DNA of 64,000 bases from the NCBI GenBank assembly GCA_027307115.1, contig DAHUXN010000053.1:21051-85050 (forward strand). The letters are read 5' to 3'. Source of the stretch: Acidobacteriota bacterium (GTDB taxonomy: Bacteria; Acidobacteriota; Terriglobia; Acidiferrales; UBA7541). How positions within the stretch are numbered: position 1 is the stretch's first letter; every line of letters begins with the position of its first letter. Positions 10,096 to 18,297 of the stretch are shown here, in pieces. The translations under genes and the position numbers were made by a program. The notes under the pieces are model-generated. The model searched no databases and had not been told where the DNA came from. It saw nothing but the letters and a program-made list of their open reading frames with translations.

Positions 10096-11387
10096 TGAAT
10101 ATTTCGCGCAAAAAATTGCTGATTCTGGCAAGCAAGCTGGGCTACCAGACGCGCGGATTCGCTGATGCCGCGGAAGCTCTCGGCGTCGAAGTTCATTTCG
10201 CCACGGATCGTTGCCACAAGCTCGACGATCCCTGGAGTGACGGCGCGGTGCCGTTGCACTTCGAAACTCCGCAAGAAGCCGCCAAAGAAATCATCCAGCG
10301 ATTTGCGAGCGATCCGCCGGATGCGATTCTTGCGCTGGGCGACCGCCCGACGCCGACAGCAGCTTACGCCGCGCGCGCCTTAGGCCTTGCCGGTAATGCA
10401 CCGGAAGCTGTTGAACGTTGCCGCAGCAAACTGACGCAGCGCGAGACACTGCACGCCGCCGGCTTGCCAGTTCCCGAATTCTTATCATTTACTCTGAATG
10501 AATCCGTCGAAAATATCGTCGCGCAAGTTAAATTTCCCTGTGTCGTAAAGCCGCTTTCGCTAGCGGGAAGCCAGGGCGTGATTCGTGTGGATGGCGAAAA
10601 CGAATTTCGTGCCGCAGTGTCGCGAATCCGGTCGCTCCTCGAGTCGCCGGAAATCCAGGTGACGCGCGAGCCGGGACTCGATCGGTTGCTGATTGAAGAA
10701 TACATTCCGGGAAGGGAAGTCGCGGTAGAAGGCTTGCTCGATCATGGGACTTTGAAGATTCTCGCGATATTCGATAAACCCGATTCGCTCGAAGGCCCGT
10801 ATTTCGAAGAGACAATTTACGTGACGCCATCGCGCTTGCCCAGCGAGGAGCAATCGGCGCTGCGTGATTGTGCGGCGCGCGCCGTCCACGCTCTCGGACT
10901 GACGCATGGCCCTGTGCACGCGGAATTCAGGATCAATGAGCGAGGTCCGTGGATTCTCGAAATCGCGCCGCGCCCGATTGGCGGCCTGTGTTCGCGCGCG
11001 CTGCGTTTCGGGCCGCAGCGAATTTCGCTTGAGGAACTTTTGTTGCGGCACGCGCTCGGACTTGGCGGCACAAACGTCGTGCGCGAGCCGGACGCGTCTG
11101 GCGTGATGATGATTCCGGTGCCGCGCAGCGGCATTTTCGAGCGCGTCGAAGGTCTTGAAGAAGCGGAGCGCGTTCCAAGTGTCTCGGAGATCCGCATCAC
11201 AGCCCGGGTAAAAGATTACGTCGCAGCCTGGCCGGAGGGATCGAGCTATCTCGGCTTCATCTTCGCGCGCGCAGAAACGCCAGATGAGGTCGAAGCGGCG
11301 CTCCGTGCGGCGCATGCGAAATTACTGTTTGAATTTTCTCCCCGCTTGCCGGTGGAACATCCCGTCACAGGAAGAATCTCCGCGTAG
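10095..11387 (+). CDS. ATP-grasp ligase, L-amino-acid ligase-like
   Basis: A 430-residue ATP-grasp enzyme. An N-terminal preATP-grasp Rossmann domain opens with KKLLILASKLG. The ATP-binding region includes FPCVVKPLSLAGSQG (about 150-165) and EEYIPGREVAVEG, and the metal/phosphate region is ILEIAPRPIGG. The C-terminal ~90 residues, with MMIPVPRSGIF, resemble the LAL_C2 domain of L-amino-acid ligases. Members join a carboxylate to an amine through an acyl-phosphate. The ATG at 10095 overlaps the upstream Sec-containing frame as TGATG, so I prefer it to a 30-codon longer frame from 10005 that overlaps the upstream coding sequence. No strong ribosome binding site is seen, which fits translational coupling. 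Substrates unknown; a role together with the radical SAM partner is inferred from position. Confidence 0.82.
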   Translation: MNISRKKLLILASKLGYQTRGFADAAEALGVEVHFATDRCHKLDDPWSDGAVPLHFETPQEAAKEIIQRFASDPPDAILALGDRPTPTAAYAARALGLAGNAPEAVERCRSKLTQRETLHAAGLPVPEFLSFTLNESVENIVAQVKFPCVVKPLSLAGSQGVIRVDGENEFRAAVSRIRSLLESPEIQVTREPGLDRLLIEEYIPGREVAVEGLLDHGTLKILAIFDKPDSLEGPYFEETIYVTPSRLPSEEQSALRDCAARAVHALGLTHGPVHAEFRINERGPWILEIAPRPIGGLCSRALRFGPQRISLEELLLRHALGLGGTNVVREPDASGVMMIPVPRSGIFERVEGLEEAERVPSVSEIRITARVKDYVAAWPEGSSYLGFIFARAETPDEVEAALRAAHAKLLFEFSPRLPVEHPVTGRISA

Positions 11388-11409
11388 GCCGGGGCTGGAA
11401 TCTGCCTTG

Positions 11410-11751
11410 CTAGCTTTTCGATTTCTGCGCAACGTAGCCGGGAGGCAACTGCGCGCCCTCGCCAAAAAAGAAATTTTCCATCTGTTCGGCGATAATCTTC
11501 TGTGATTGCGGGTCGAGAGGATTCAGCCGGTATTCGTTCATAATCATTTTCGAGTGCTCGATCCACATCTTCCATCCCTCTTTGGACACATGGTCGTAGA
11601 TGCGCTGGCCGAGTTCACCTTTCCATGGCGGACGGTCGAGGCCGGGCATCTCACGCCCGAACTTTACGCATTTCACCATGTGTGCGCTTTCCGCCGCGGG
11701 CTGCGATGCGGATTGCGGCTGCTGCGGATTCTCACACTTATCGTCGGCCAT
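11410..11751 (-). CDS. YggX-like Fe(II)-trafficking / oxidative damage protection protein
   Basis: 113 residues. After a Gln/Ser/Ala-rich N-terminal extension of about 24 residues comes a complete YggX-like core: VKCVKFGREMPGL, PPWKGELGQRIYDHVSKEGW, a helix with NEYRLNPLDPQSQKI and the end GAQLPPGY. In enterobacteria YggX protects Fe-S clusters and is linked to cytosolic iron trafficking. The ATG at 11751 has GGAGG six bases upstream, so a 15-codon longer frame from 11796 is rejected. It converges on the ATP-grasp gene with 22 bases between. Confidence 0.9.
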   Translation of the reverse strand: MADDKCENPQQPQSASQPAAESAHMVKCVKFGREMPGLDRPPWKGELGQRIYDHVSKEGWKMWIEHSKMIMNEYRLNPLDPQSQKIIAEQMENFFFGEGAQLPPGYVAQKSKS

Positions 11752-11920
11752 TCGTTCCTCCGGGGGTTGGGCTGCAACACTTTGAAGATACTGCAAACGC
11801 GGGTGAATTCCTAGAGGTGCGCCTCAGTTAGGCAGGAATTGTACGGAGCAAATGACATGAGAGAACGATGTTGCAGGGTGATGAAGTCGACGCTTGAAAC
11901 CGGAGAAACGCGCGCCGCGT

Positions 11921-12688
11921 TCAATCCGTAATTACTCGATCGTTCGCGCCTGACAATCCAACTACGAAACGCAGCCGGTTATTCGGTTCGATCCTGTAGC
12001 TCCCAGCGAGCGGCCGCCGCCGGCCGTCGCGTACTTCGAAAATAGCCGGCCTTTCCAGAACGAGCGAAGCTTTTCCCATGCGCACCACTGCGTTTCCCGC
12101 CGCGTCCAGGATGATTCCGGTAGCGCCATCCACAGTCAGCGCCATTCCAGTCGGATCGGCTCCGGGCGAAAGATCCAAATCGAGTCTGATTTTTTGTTGG
12201 TCGCCGCGAAAAATGATATCCGCGCCGGCATAGACGCCGCGGTAGGCCACAGCCGTGCATTCCACAGCCGCTGAGTTACCGCTGCCCAGGCGACGAAGCA
12301 GCGGCACAATCTTCGTTGGCGAATTCGCATCCGCAAAGCGCAGCCGCAATACGTTTGCATGCGCCTGCACCACAATTATTTTGCCGCGTGCGACCGTTTC
12401 CGAGGGCTTCAATTCATGATGAAGGACAATGTCGGCCTCATTCTCGGCGAGAAAAATATTATAGTCCGTCGCGCGAGCCAGATATTTCACGTGCTCGTCC
12501 GTCTGGCCACGGTTGGCTTCAAAGCGCAGCGGCGCCTTCGAAGAATTTCTGGCTTCCCGCGTCCGCTTAGCGGTGTGCGTTCCTGTGCTGGCGAGCGTCG
12601 TAAAGCCCGTCAACGCCAGGCACGCTAACGTTAAGCTAAGTTTCAGCGCCCTTTGCACGCTTCCCACTCCCCGCACCCATCTCCCCAC
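11921..12688 (-). CDS. Exported stand-alone N-terminal domain of SBBP-type proteins
   Basis: 255 residues with a signal peptide (about LKLSLTLACLALTGFTTLA). The motif FEANRGQTDEHVKYLAR and the following beta-rich stretch match the N-terminal domain of large acidobacterial surface proteins that normally continue into SBBP/beta-propeller repeats. Here the frame stops near the point where such proteins read into their first blade, so no repeats are present. It could be a natural single-domain protein or the remnant of a truncated gene. GTG at 12658 is an alternative start with GGGGAG eight bases upstream. Ligand and role unknown. Confidence 0.65.
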   Translation of the reverse strand: MGRWVRGVGSVQRALKLSLTLACLALTGFTTLASTGTHTAKRTREARNSSKAPLRFEANRGQTDEHVKYLARATDYNIFLAENEADIVLHHELKPSETVARGKIIVVQAHANVLRLRFADANSPTKIVPLLRRLGSGNSAAVECTAVAYRGVYAGADIIFRGDQQKIRLDLDLSPGADPTGMALTVDGATGIILDAAGNAVVRMGKASLVLERPAIFEVRDGRRRPLAGSYRIEPNNRLRFVVGLSGANDRVITD

Positions 12689-13067
12689 TTCCCCACAAAT
12701 TGTCCCGTGCCCACAGCGGCGTTCAAGCTTTCTGCGACGCCCACATCCCGCAACTCGCGCATTCGGTTCACTGGCAATCGAGTCCCCAACTCGCTTTCAC
12801 ATTCCGCGCGTCCAACCTGCAATCTTTTGCAGTTAAATAAACCGCGGCGTCCCATCCTGGCCGTAGCCGGTCCGACAACCACTTTGTTCTTCCTGCATTT
12901 GAAGCGTTGCTCGTTGCCACGGTAATTACGAAGCAAGTCGGGGGCCGAATCCGGGCGATCCCGAGGTTGCCGCGGCGTACGCGCTCATTTCCTTAATTGT
13001 GAATATTCTGTAACGACGCAGCCGCCTTCTTGCTGACGCGCACGCCTTCCGCTATGCTTTCGCTATC
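12689..13067. other. Divergent intergenic region upstream of phoB
   Basis: About 380 bases. The left part is C-rich on the plus strand and codes for nothing I can support. The right part carries the phoB promoter (13030-13058). A loose Pho-box-like pair, TTGTGAA and CTGTAAC with four bases between (12997-13014), lies well upstream of the -35 element and is not convincing. Confidence 0.5.
13030..13058 (+). promoter_or_regulatory. phoB promoter
   Basis: TTGCTG at 13030-13035, 17 bp, TATGCT at 13053-13058. The GTG start at 13068 is only nine bases past the -10 box, so the transcript would begin within two or three bases of the start codon. Confidence 0.45.
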
Positions 13068-13772
13068 GTGAATCCGCAGTCGCGAATCCTCATCATTGAA
13101 GACGATAAGGACATTGTGGAGTTGGTTCGCTACAACCTCGAAAAGGACACTTTCCAGGTCATGGCGTGCGGCGATGGTGTCAGTGGACTGGCGCAAATCA
13201 GGAAATCGCCTCCCGACTTGCTCATTCTCGATCTGATGCTTCCGAAACTCTCCGGCTTGGAAATCTGCAAGGAGATTCGCCGCGACGAGAAACTGAATCG
13301 CCTGCCCATTCTGATGCTGACGGCGCGCGGCGAGGAAGCGGACCGCGTTGTGGGTCTTGAACTGGGAGCCGACGACTACGTGACAAAACCGTTCAGCCCC
13401 CGCGAGCTTGTGGCTCGCGTCAAGGCGCTGCTGCGGCGCGTTCATACGTCCGGGGAGGAAGCGAAACCGCTCGAAGTGGGTTCACTCCGGGTTGATCCGG
13501 TTTCTTATCGCGCCCAGCGCGAAGGTAAAACGCTTCCGCTCAGCACCCTCGAATTCCGATTGCTCTATTATTTGGCGTCCCGGCCTAATCGCGTTTTTTC
13601 ACGCGATCAGTTGCTCGATGCAGTGTGGGGAGACAACCGCTTTGTCACGCCCCGAAGCGTGGACGTTTACGTTCGGCGGCTCCGCGAAAAAATGGAAAAA
13701 AATCCGGAAAAGCCGGAGTATCTCAAAACTGTTCGTGGCGCAGGCTACATCTTTGAAACCAGTGCGAGTTAA
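13068..13772 (+). CDS. phoB: Phosphate regulon response regulator, OmpR/PhoB family
   Basis: 234 residues. The receiver domain (about 5-118) has the acidic pair EDD, the phospho-acceptor Asp in LLILDLMLP (about 54), Thr in MLTARG and Lys in VTKPFSP. The C-terminal winged-helix domain (about 135-230) ends in the OmpR-family signature TVRGAGYIF. It overlaps the histidine kinase gene and heads a run of phosphate genes, which supports PhoB rather than another OmpR-type regulator. The GTG start has no clear ribosome binding site and may sit at or near the 5' end of the transcript. It would activate phosphate-starvation promoters when phosphorylated by PhoR. Confidence 0.92.
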   Translation: MNPQSRILIIEDDKDIVELVRYNLEKDTFQVMACGDGVSGLAQIRKSPPDLLILDLMLPKLSGLEICKEIRRDEKLNRLPILMLTARGEEADRVVGLELGADDYVTKPFSPRELVARVKALLRRVHTSGEEAKPLEVGSLRVDPVSYRAQREGKTLPLSTLEFRLLYYLASRPNRVFSRDQLLDAVWGDNRFVTPRSVDVYVRRLREKMEKNPEKPEYLKTVRGAGYIFETSAS

Positions 13773-15225
13773 TCCCGTCTGGAAGCTCGGACTTGCCTAC
13801 CTGGTCCTTTTGCTCGGCGCTCTCGCTGGCGTCGATTTCTGCGTGGCACGCATCTTTCACGACAATGCGATTCTTTCCGCGATGCCTTTCACGCAGATCG
13901 ATCAGGGCCTCGCGAATGTCGGACGCACCTTGTTGGAAATCTCTTTCGTTGTTCTCCTGATCGGAATCGGTGTCACGCTGCTCGTTTCGCGCCGGCATCT
14001 AAATCGTGTGCAACGCCTCGAGGATTTTTGCCGCCGTCTGGCTGCAGGCGACTTCCGCCCCTTGCCACCGGAGCACGGCAACGAGCTTAGCGATTTGGCG
14101 AGCATCCTCAACGAAACGGCCGCTCATCTGAACGCTACAATTCGCTCGCTCACCGAGGAACGCAATCGCTCTGCTGCAATTCTGCGTAGCATGGTGGAGG
14201 GTATCGCCGTGGTCGATGCTCGCGAACGCGTCACTTTTTGCAATCAGGCATTTGCGAAAATTTGGGACGTGGGTTCGGTCGGCATTGAAGGCAAGCCTGC
14301 CATAGAGGTGATTCGCCAAACTCATATTCTCGAATTAATCCGCCAAGCGCTTTCCGGCGAAGAAACTCTTCATGGGGAGATTTCCCTGGGAACCGCGCAG
14401 CCACGCAATTTCTCCGTAACTGTCGCACCGATCCGCTCGTTCAATGGCGTTGTCACCGGCTCTGAGGCGCAGCAAAAAAAAGAGACATTCGGAGCCGTCG
14501 TTGTCCTCCACGAAATCACGGACCTCCGCCGCCTCGAACAAGTGCGAAAGGACTTTGTCGCCAACGTTTCCCACGAACTCCGTACTCCGCTCACTGCAAT
14601 TCAAGGTTTCGCTGAAACGCTTTTGAGCGGCGCCCTCGAGGATCCGCAAAATAGCCGGCACTTCGTCGAAATCATTCGGAACCATGCCGCTCGTTTGTCG
14701 CGGCTGACCGACGATCTCCTGAAACTTTCTCGCATCGAAGCGGGGAAGCTCGATATGGATTTTCAGACGGTGGATCTTCGGGCGTTGATTGGAGCCGCCG
14801 TCGAATCCGCGCGCGGTGCGGCCAGCCAGAGGCATCTGTCTCTAGCTATTGCGGATGTGGCGCGAAATATTTCTCGTGTCCTCGGCGACGCCAGTCTTCT
14901 TCGCGAAGTGATGCGCAATTTGCTCGACAACGCCATTCAGTACACGCCTGCCGGCGGCAGCATTAATATTAGTGCGACGAAGAAGGAAGGTTTCGTGGTG
15001 ATCACGGTTGCGGACACGGGGATTGGAATCCCGCAAGCCGATCAGGTCCGTATCTTTGAGCGATTTTACCGTGTCGACGCCGCACGCTCGCGCGAAGTCG
15101 GCGGCACGGGTCTCGGCCTGGCTATCGCCAAGCACATTGTCGAAGCCCATGGCGGGCAGATCTGGGTCGAAAGCACGGTGGCGGAGGGCTCGCAATTCCA
15201 TTTTTCCCTGCCTGTCGCTGCTTGA
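13762..15225 (+). CDS. phoR: Phosphate regulon sensor histidine kinase
   Basis: 487 residues from GTG 13762, which overlaps the last codons of phoB. Two membrane helices (about 5-25 and 50-70) enclose a short periplasmic loop. A HAMP-like linker (RVQRLEDFCRRLAAGDF), a PAS domain (about 130-240), the H-box VSHELRTPLTAIQGFAE with the phosphorylated His, the N-box NLLDNAIQY, the G1 box DTGIGIP and the G2 box GGTGLGLAIAKHI follow. This is the standard PhoR layout. A longer frame from 13408 lies entirely inside phoB and is rejected. Confidence 0.92.
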   Translation: MRVNPVWKLGLAYLVLLLGALAGVDFCVARIFHDNAILSAMPFTQIDQGLANVGRTLLEISFVVLLIGIGVTLLVSRRHLNRVQRLEDFCRRLAAGDFRPLPPEHGNELSDLASILNETAAHLNATIRSLTEERNRSAAILRSMVEGIAVVDARERVTFCNQAFAKIWDVGSVGIEGKPAIEVIRQTHILELIRQALSGEETLHGEISLGTAQPRNFSVTVAPIRSFNGVVTGSEAQQKKETFGAVVVLHEITDLRRLEQVRKDFVANVSHELRTPLTAIQGFAETLLSGALEDPQNSRHFVEIIRNHAARLSRLTDDLLKLSRIEAGKLDMDFQTVDLRALIGAAVESARGAASQRHLSLAIADVARNISRVLGDASLLREVMRNLLDNAIQYTPAGGSINISATKKEGFVVITVADTGIGIPQADQVRIFERFYRVDAARSREVGGTGLGLAIAKHIVEAHGGQIWVESTVAEGSQFHFSLPVAA

Positions 15226-15341
15226 GCCTTTCTCGCAGACTTTATACGTGCGTCATCTTTCTGCAATGTCTTCCATTCATGCTTTTCGCGTACAAAGTCC
15301 CATCCACGATAAGTCTTTTTTTGAAAAAGGAGGCCAAAACC

Positions 15342-16049
15342 ATGGCATCACCGGCCACCAGCCCCGAAAACGTGTATCAAACGGCTCTCGAAAGCTATCT
15401 TGTCTCCATGGCGCGCACGGTCGAAAGCTCAGTAAGCCGCGCCCTCGAGGCTCTGCTTTCGAGTAACGAGGAAATCGCCAGCGGCGTGTTCGTTACTGAG
15501 CCGCGCATCAACGAAATGGAGATCATCATCGACGATCACGCGGTGCGCCAGCTTCGCGGTGGTAACTTGCCCGAAGACGAAGTCCGCCACATCGTCGCCA
15601 CGTTGAAAATTAACAACGATTTGGAGCGCATGGGCGATCTCGCCGTCAACATCTGCCAACGCGTCATCTCTCTTTCCCAAATGCCCGGCGTTGAGCCGCC
15701 GGCCGAGCTCGAGCCGATGGCTGCTTCCGTGCGGGCCATGGTCGGCCGTTGCCTCGGTGCGCTCATCTATCGCAACCTCACGCTCGCCAACGAAGTCCTC
15801 GAAAGCGAAGAGGCAATTGATGACTTCCGTGACCAAATCTTCGAGTACTTGCTCTCGGCCATGAAGCGCGACTCTTCGTTGGTCCCTGCCCATGTGCAGT
15901 ACATGCTGGCCACCCGAAACATGGAGCGCATCGCTGACCACACCACAAACATTGCGGAAGATATCGTCTTCTGGCTGCGCGGCCTCGACATCCGCCACAA
16001 GCGGCCTAACTCGTTCAATATCAGTAGCTGCAAATCCCCCGCCGAGTAG
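15342..16049 (+). CDS. phoU: Phosphate signalling protein PhoU, first copy
   Basis: 235 residues, all-helical, with the two PhoU repeats. The metal-binding E/D-x3-D type motifs are visible in ERMGDLAVNI and ERIADHTTNIAED. PhoU links the Pst transporter with PhoR and keeps the regulon off when phosphate is ample. The ATG at 15342 follows AAGGAGG with good spacing; a 40-codon longer frame from 15222 is rejected. It lies between phoR and the porin gene, apart from pstSCAB. The second repeat has Ala where the other copy in this window (22373-23038) has Gly. Confidence 0.9.
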   Translation: MASPATSPENVYQTALESYLVSMARTVESSVSRALEALLSSNEEIASGVFVTEPRINEMEIIIDDHAVRQLRGGNLPEDEVRHIVATLKINNDLERMGDLAVNICQRVISLSQMPGVEPPAELEPMAASVRAMVGRCLGALIYRNLTLANEVLESEEAIDDFRDQIFEYLLSAMKRDSSLVPAHVQYMLATRNMERIADHTTNIAEDIVFWLRGLDIRHKRPNSFNISSCKSPAE

Positions 16050-16184
16050 TTGTAACAGAACATTCATCTGCTGCTTATCTTCCGTTCAAATGCGTATCGC
16101 AGACTTTCCTCGATCCACGGAGCAGAACTTGACCGACACCCCACGACGCCAATACTGCGGAAGAGTCTGCTGCGTCACCCCGAT

Positions 16185-16210
16185 TGGCTGGCACCCCCCG
16201 GTGCCAGCCA
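16185..16210. repeat. 11-bp perfect inverted repeat (hairpin) after phoU
   Basis: TGGCTGGCACC and GGTGCCAGCCA flank CCCC. The hairpin is stable but has no T-tract, so it may protect the 3' end or belong to a dispersed palindromic repeat family. It lies about 135 bases past phoU and 120 before the porin gene. Confidence 0.5.
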
Positions 16211-16331
16211 CCCATTTTCAGGCGCTGAGCGGCCGCGACATTGTCTACACGGTTCGCGTCCCTGGGCGCTCACTGATTCTCGATATTCGATCTCTTGTAA
16301 AAAACGCGGGAACATCCTCAAGGAGGAGTGA

Positions 16332-18173
16332 ATGAGAAGGATCTTGATTGGTTTTGTGGCAGTGGCGCTCATGTCAGCGATGCCCACATTTGCAAATTCC
16401 GACGGAGATAAGAGTAAGGATACGTCCGCCAAATCTTCGCCGGCGACTTCGACAACGACATCCAAGGCAAATACGTCCGCGACAAATTCTGCGGCGAAGG
16501 CAGCGGCTAAACCCGAAACCGTTGCTCCGGCCACGGAACTCCAGAAGCTTCGAGATTTGATTCAAGCGCAACAGCAGCAACTGACCGAACAACGCAAGGC
16601 CCTGGATGACCAACAGCGAGAAATAAACGGGCTCCAGCGGCGAGGCCGCGATGCATCCGTTTCTCCTGCACCGGTTACGCTCGAAAAAGACGCAAATTCT
16701 GCCGGTGTCTCATTGGCCGGCGCAGAATCGAATTCGACCACGAAAAACGCGGTAACGACTGGTAATGAAAGTTCGTCATCAGCAACGAACATAAGCACCG
16801 CCGACGCAGCAGCAGCGGCAACTGCCCCGGCCCCCGCGACCGTGGCGTCCCCCAAGGCAGCCCAGACCGACCAGGCGAATCAGTCGCCGCTTTTCTTTAA
16901 GATTGGTGGCGCAAATTTCAGTCCTCTCGGTTTCTTGGATTTCACTTCGGTCTATCGCTCCACTGACGTTGGCAGCGGCATCGGTACCGGCTTCGGTAGC
17001 ATCCCGTTCAACGGTTCTTCTCCTGCCGGGCGTTTGTCCGAGACTCGCTTCAGCGCGCAAAACTCTCGCGTCGGAATTAAAATCGACGCCAATCCGGACA
17101 ACTTCGCCGTCACCGGCTATCTCGAAGCCGACTTCCTCGGCAACGCGCCGACCAACCTCGAAGTCACCAGCCACGCCAACACCATGCGCATGCGCCTCTA
17201 CTGGGTCGATGTCCATCGCGGCAAGTGGGAAGTTCTTGGCGGGCAGTCTTGGAGCATGATGACTCCAAATCGCACCGGAATTTCCCCCATGCCCGGCGAC
17301 ATTTTCTTCAGTCAGGACATGGACACGAATTACCAGGTTGGCTTGGTTTGGCTGCGCACGCCCGGCTTCCGCGTCGTCTACCATGCCAACAGCAACTGGA
17401 CCCTCGGCTTCGCCCTCGAAGATCCCGAGCAATACACCGGCGGGCTGGTCACTTTCCCCGCTGGCTTCAACTCTTCTCAAGTTGACGACGCCGGCGGCAA
17501 CACCAAGACTCCCAACATCGGCCCCGATGTCATTGCCAAAGTCGCCTATGACACGAAGCTCAGCGGCCACGCTTTTCACATCGAGGCTTCCGGCGTCTAC
17601 CGAGCCTTTCGTTTGAACACCGCTTCAACCAACGCCAATGTCACCAAGTCCGGCGGCGGCGGCTCCGTCAACGTGAACTTCGAAGTGATCAAGAATCTTC
17701 ACCTCATCGCCAATTCTTTTTGGAGCGATGGAGGTGGCCGCTACATTTTCGGTCTCGGTCCCGATTTCGCGGTCACAACGAACGCCGCCGGCAATTTCGT
17801 CCCTTCGCCGCTTCATGCCGGTTCCGGCATCGCTGGATTCGAATATCAGTTCACTCCCCAGACGATGGTCTACGGCTACTACGGCGGCGCATATTTCGGC
17901 CGCACCTTCCAGCAGGTGACCGCAGGGCCGCCACCCACATTTGTTGGCTACGGCTTCCCAGGCTCGGGCAGCGCTCAGAACCGCACGATTCAGGAAGCCA
18001 CCTTCGGCGTCATTGAGACTCTGTGGAAGAACGTCAAATACGGCGACTTGAAGATCATCTCGCAAGGCTCATATCTGTCGCGAAATCCATGGTCCAACAC
18101 CGCCACTCCCGGAAACGCCAACAGCGCGCACCTCGGGATGGCCTTTGTGGACTTGCGCTACGACTTGCCGTAA
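16332..18173 (+). CDS. Outer-membrane porin, DcaP-like, in the phosphate cluster
   Basis: 613 residues. A signal peptide (RILIGFVAVALMSAMPTFA) is followed by a Ser/Thr/Ala-rich linker, a coiled coil (about 75-105, LRDLIQAQQQQLTEQRKALDDQ) and a beta-barrel of about 400 residues with alternating aromatic strands. A coiled coil before the barrel is typical of trimeric DcaP-like transporters. The protein ends in DLRYDLP and lacks the usual terminal aromatic residue. AAGGAGGAG lies just before the ATG at 16332. Its position between phoU and pstS suggests a phosphate-starvation porin with the role of PhoE/OprP, though from a different family. That role is inference. Confidence 0.8.
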   Translation: MRRILIGFVAVALMSAMPTFANSDGDKSKDTSAKSSPATSTTTSKANTSATNSAAKAAAKPETVAPATELQKLRDLIQAQQQQLTEQRKALDDQQREINGLQRRGRDASVSPAPVTLEKDANSAGVSLAGAESNSTTKNAVTTGNESSSSATNISTADAAAAATAPAPATVASPKAAQTDQANQSPLFFKIGGANFSPLGFLDFTSVYRSTDVGSGIGTGFGSIPFNGSSPAGRLSETRFSAQNSRVGIKIDANPDNFAVTGYLEADFLGNAPTNLEVTSHANTMRMRLYWVDVHRGKWEVLGGQSWSMMTPNRTGISPMPGDIFFSQDMDTNYQVGLVWLRTPGFRVVYHANSNWTLGFALEDPEQYTGGLVTFPAGFNSSQVDDAGGNTKTPNIGPDVIAKVAYDTKLSGHAFHIEASGVYRAFRLNTASTNANVTKSGGGGSVNVNFEVIKNLHLIANSFWSDGGGRYIFGLGPDFAVTTNAAGNFVPSPLHAGSGIAGFEYQFTPQTMVYGYYGGAYFGRTFQQVTAGPPPTFVGYGFPGSGSAQNRTIQEATFGVIETLWKNVKYGDLKIISQGSYLSRNPWSNTATPGNANSAHLGMAFVDLRYDLP

Positions 18174-18297
18174 GCGGCTGATCGTCATGACTGTTCAAGG
18201 CGAAACAAATTACCGGGCCCCGAATTCCTACGATGAAAGAAGAGAAATTTACACGCGGGCAATAACTCAGAAGCTCTTGAAAAAGGAGAATTGAATC

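Noticed and set aside
12997..13014. Pho-box-like half-sites before phoB
   Set aside because: Only the second half-site is close to consensus, and the pair lies about 38 bases before the -10 box, not at the usual place.
13408..13761. Upstream extension of the phoR frame
   Set aside because: It lies entirely inside phoB in another frame; GTG 13762 gives the usual PhoR N-terminus.
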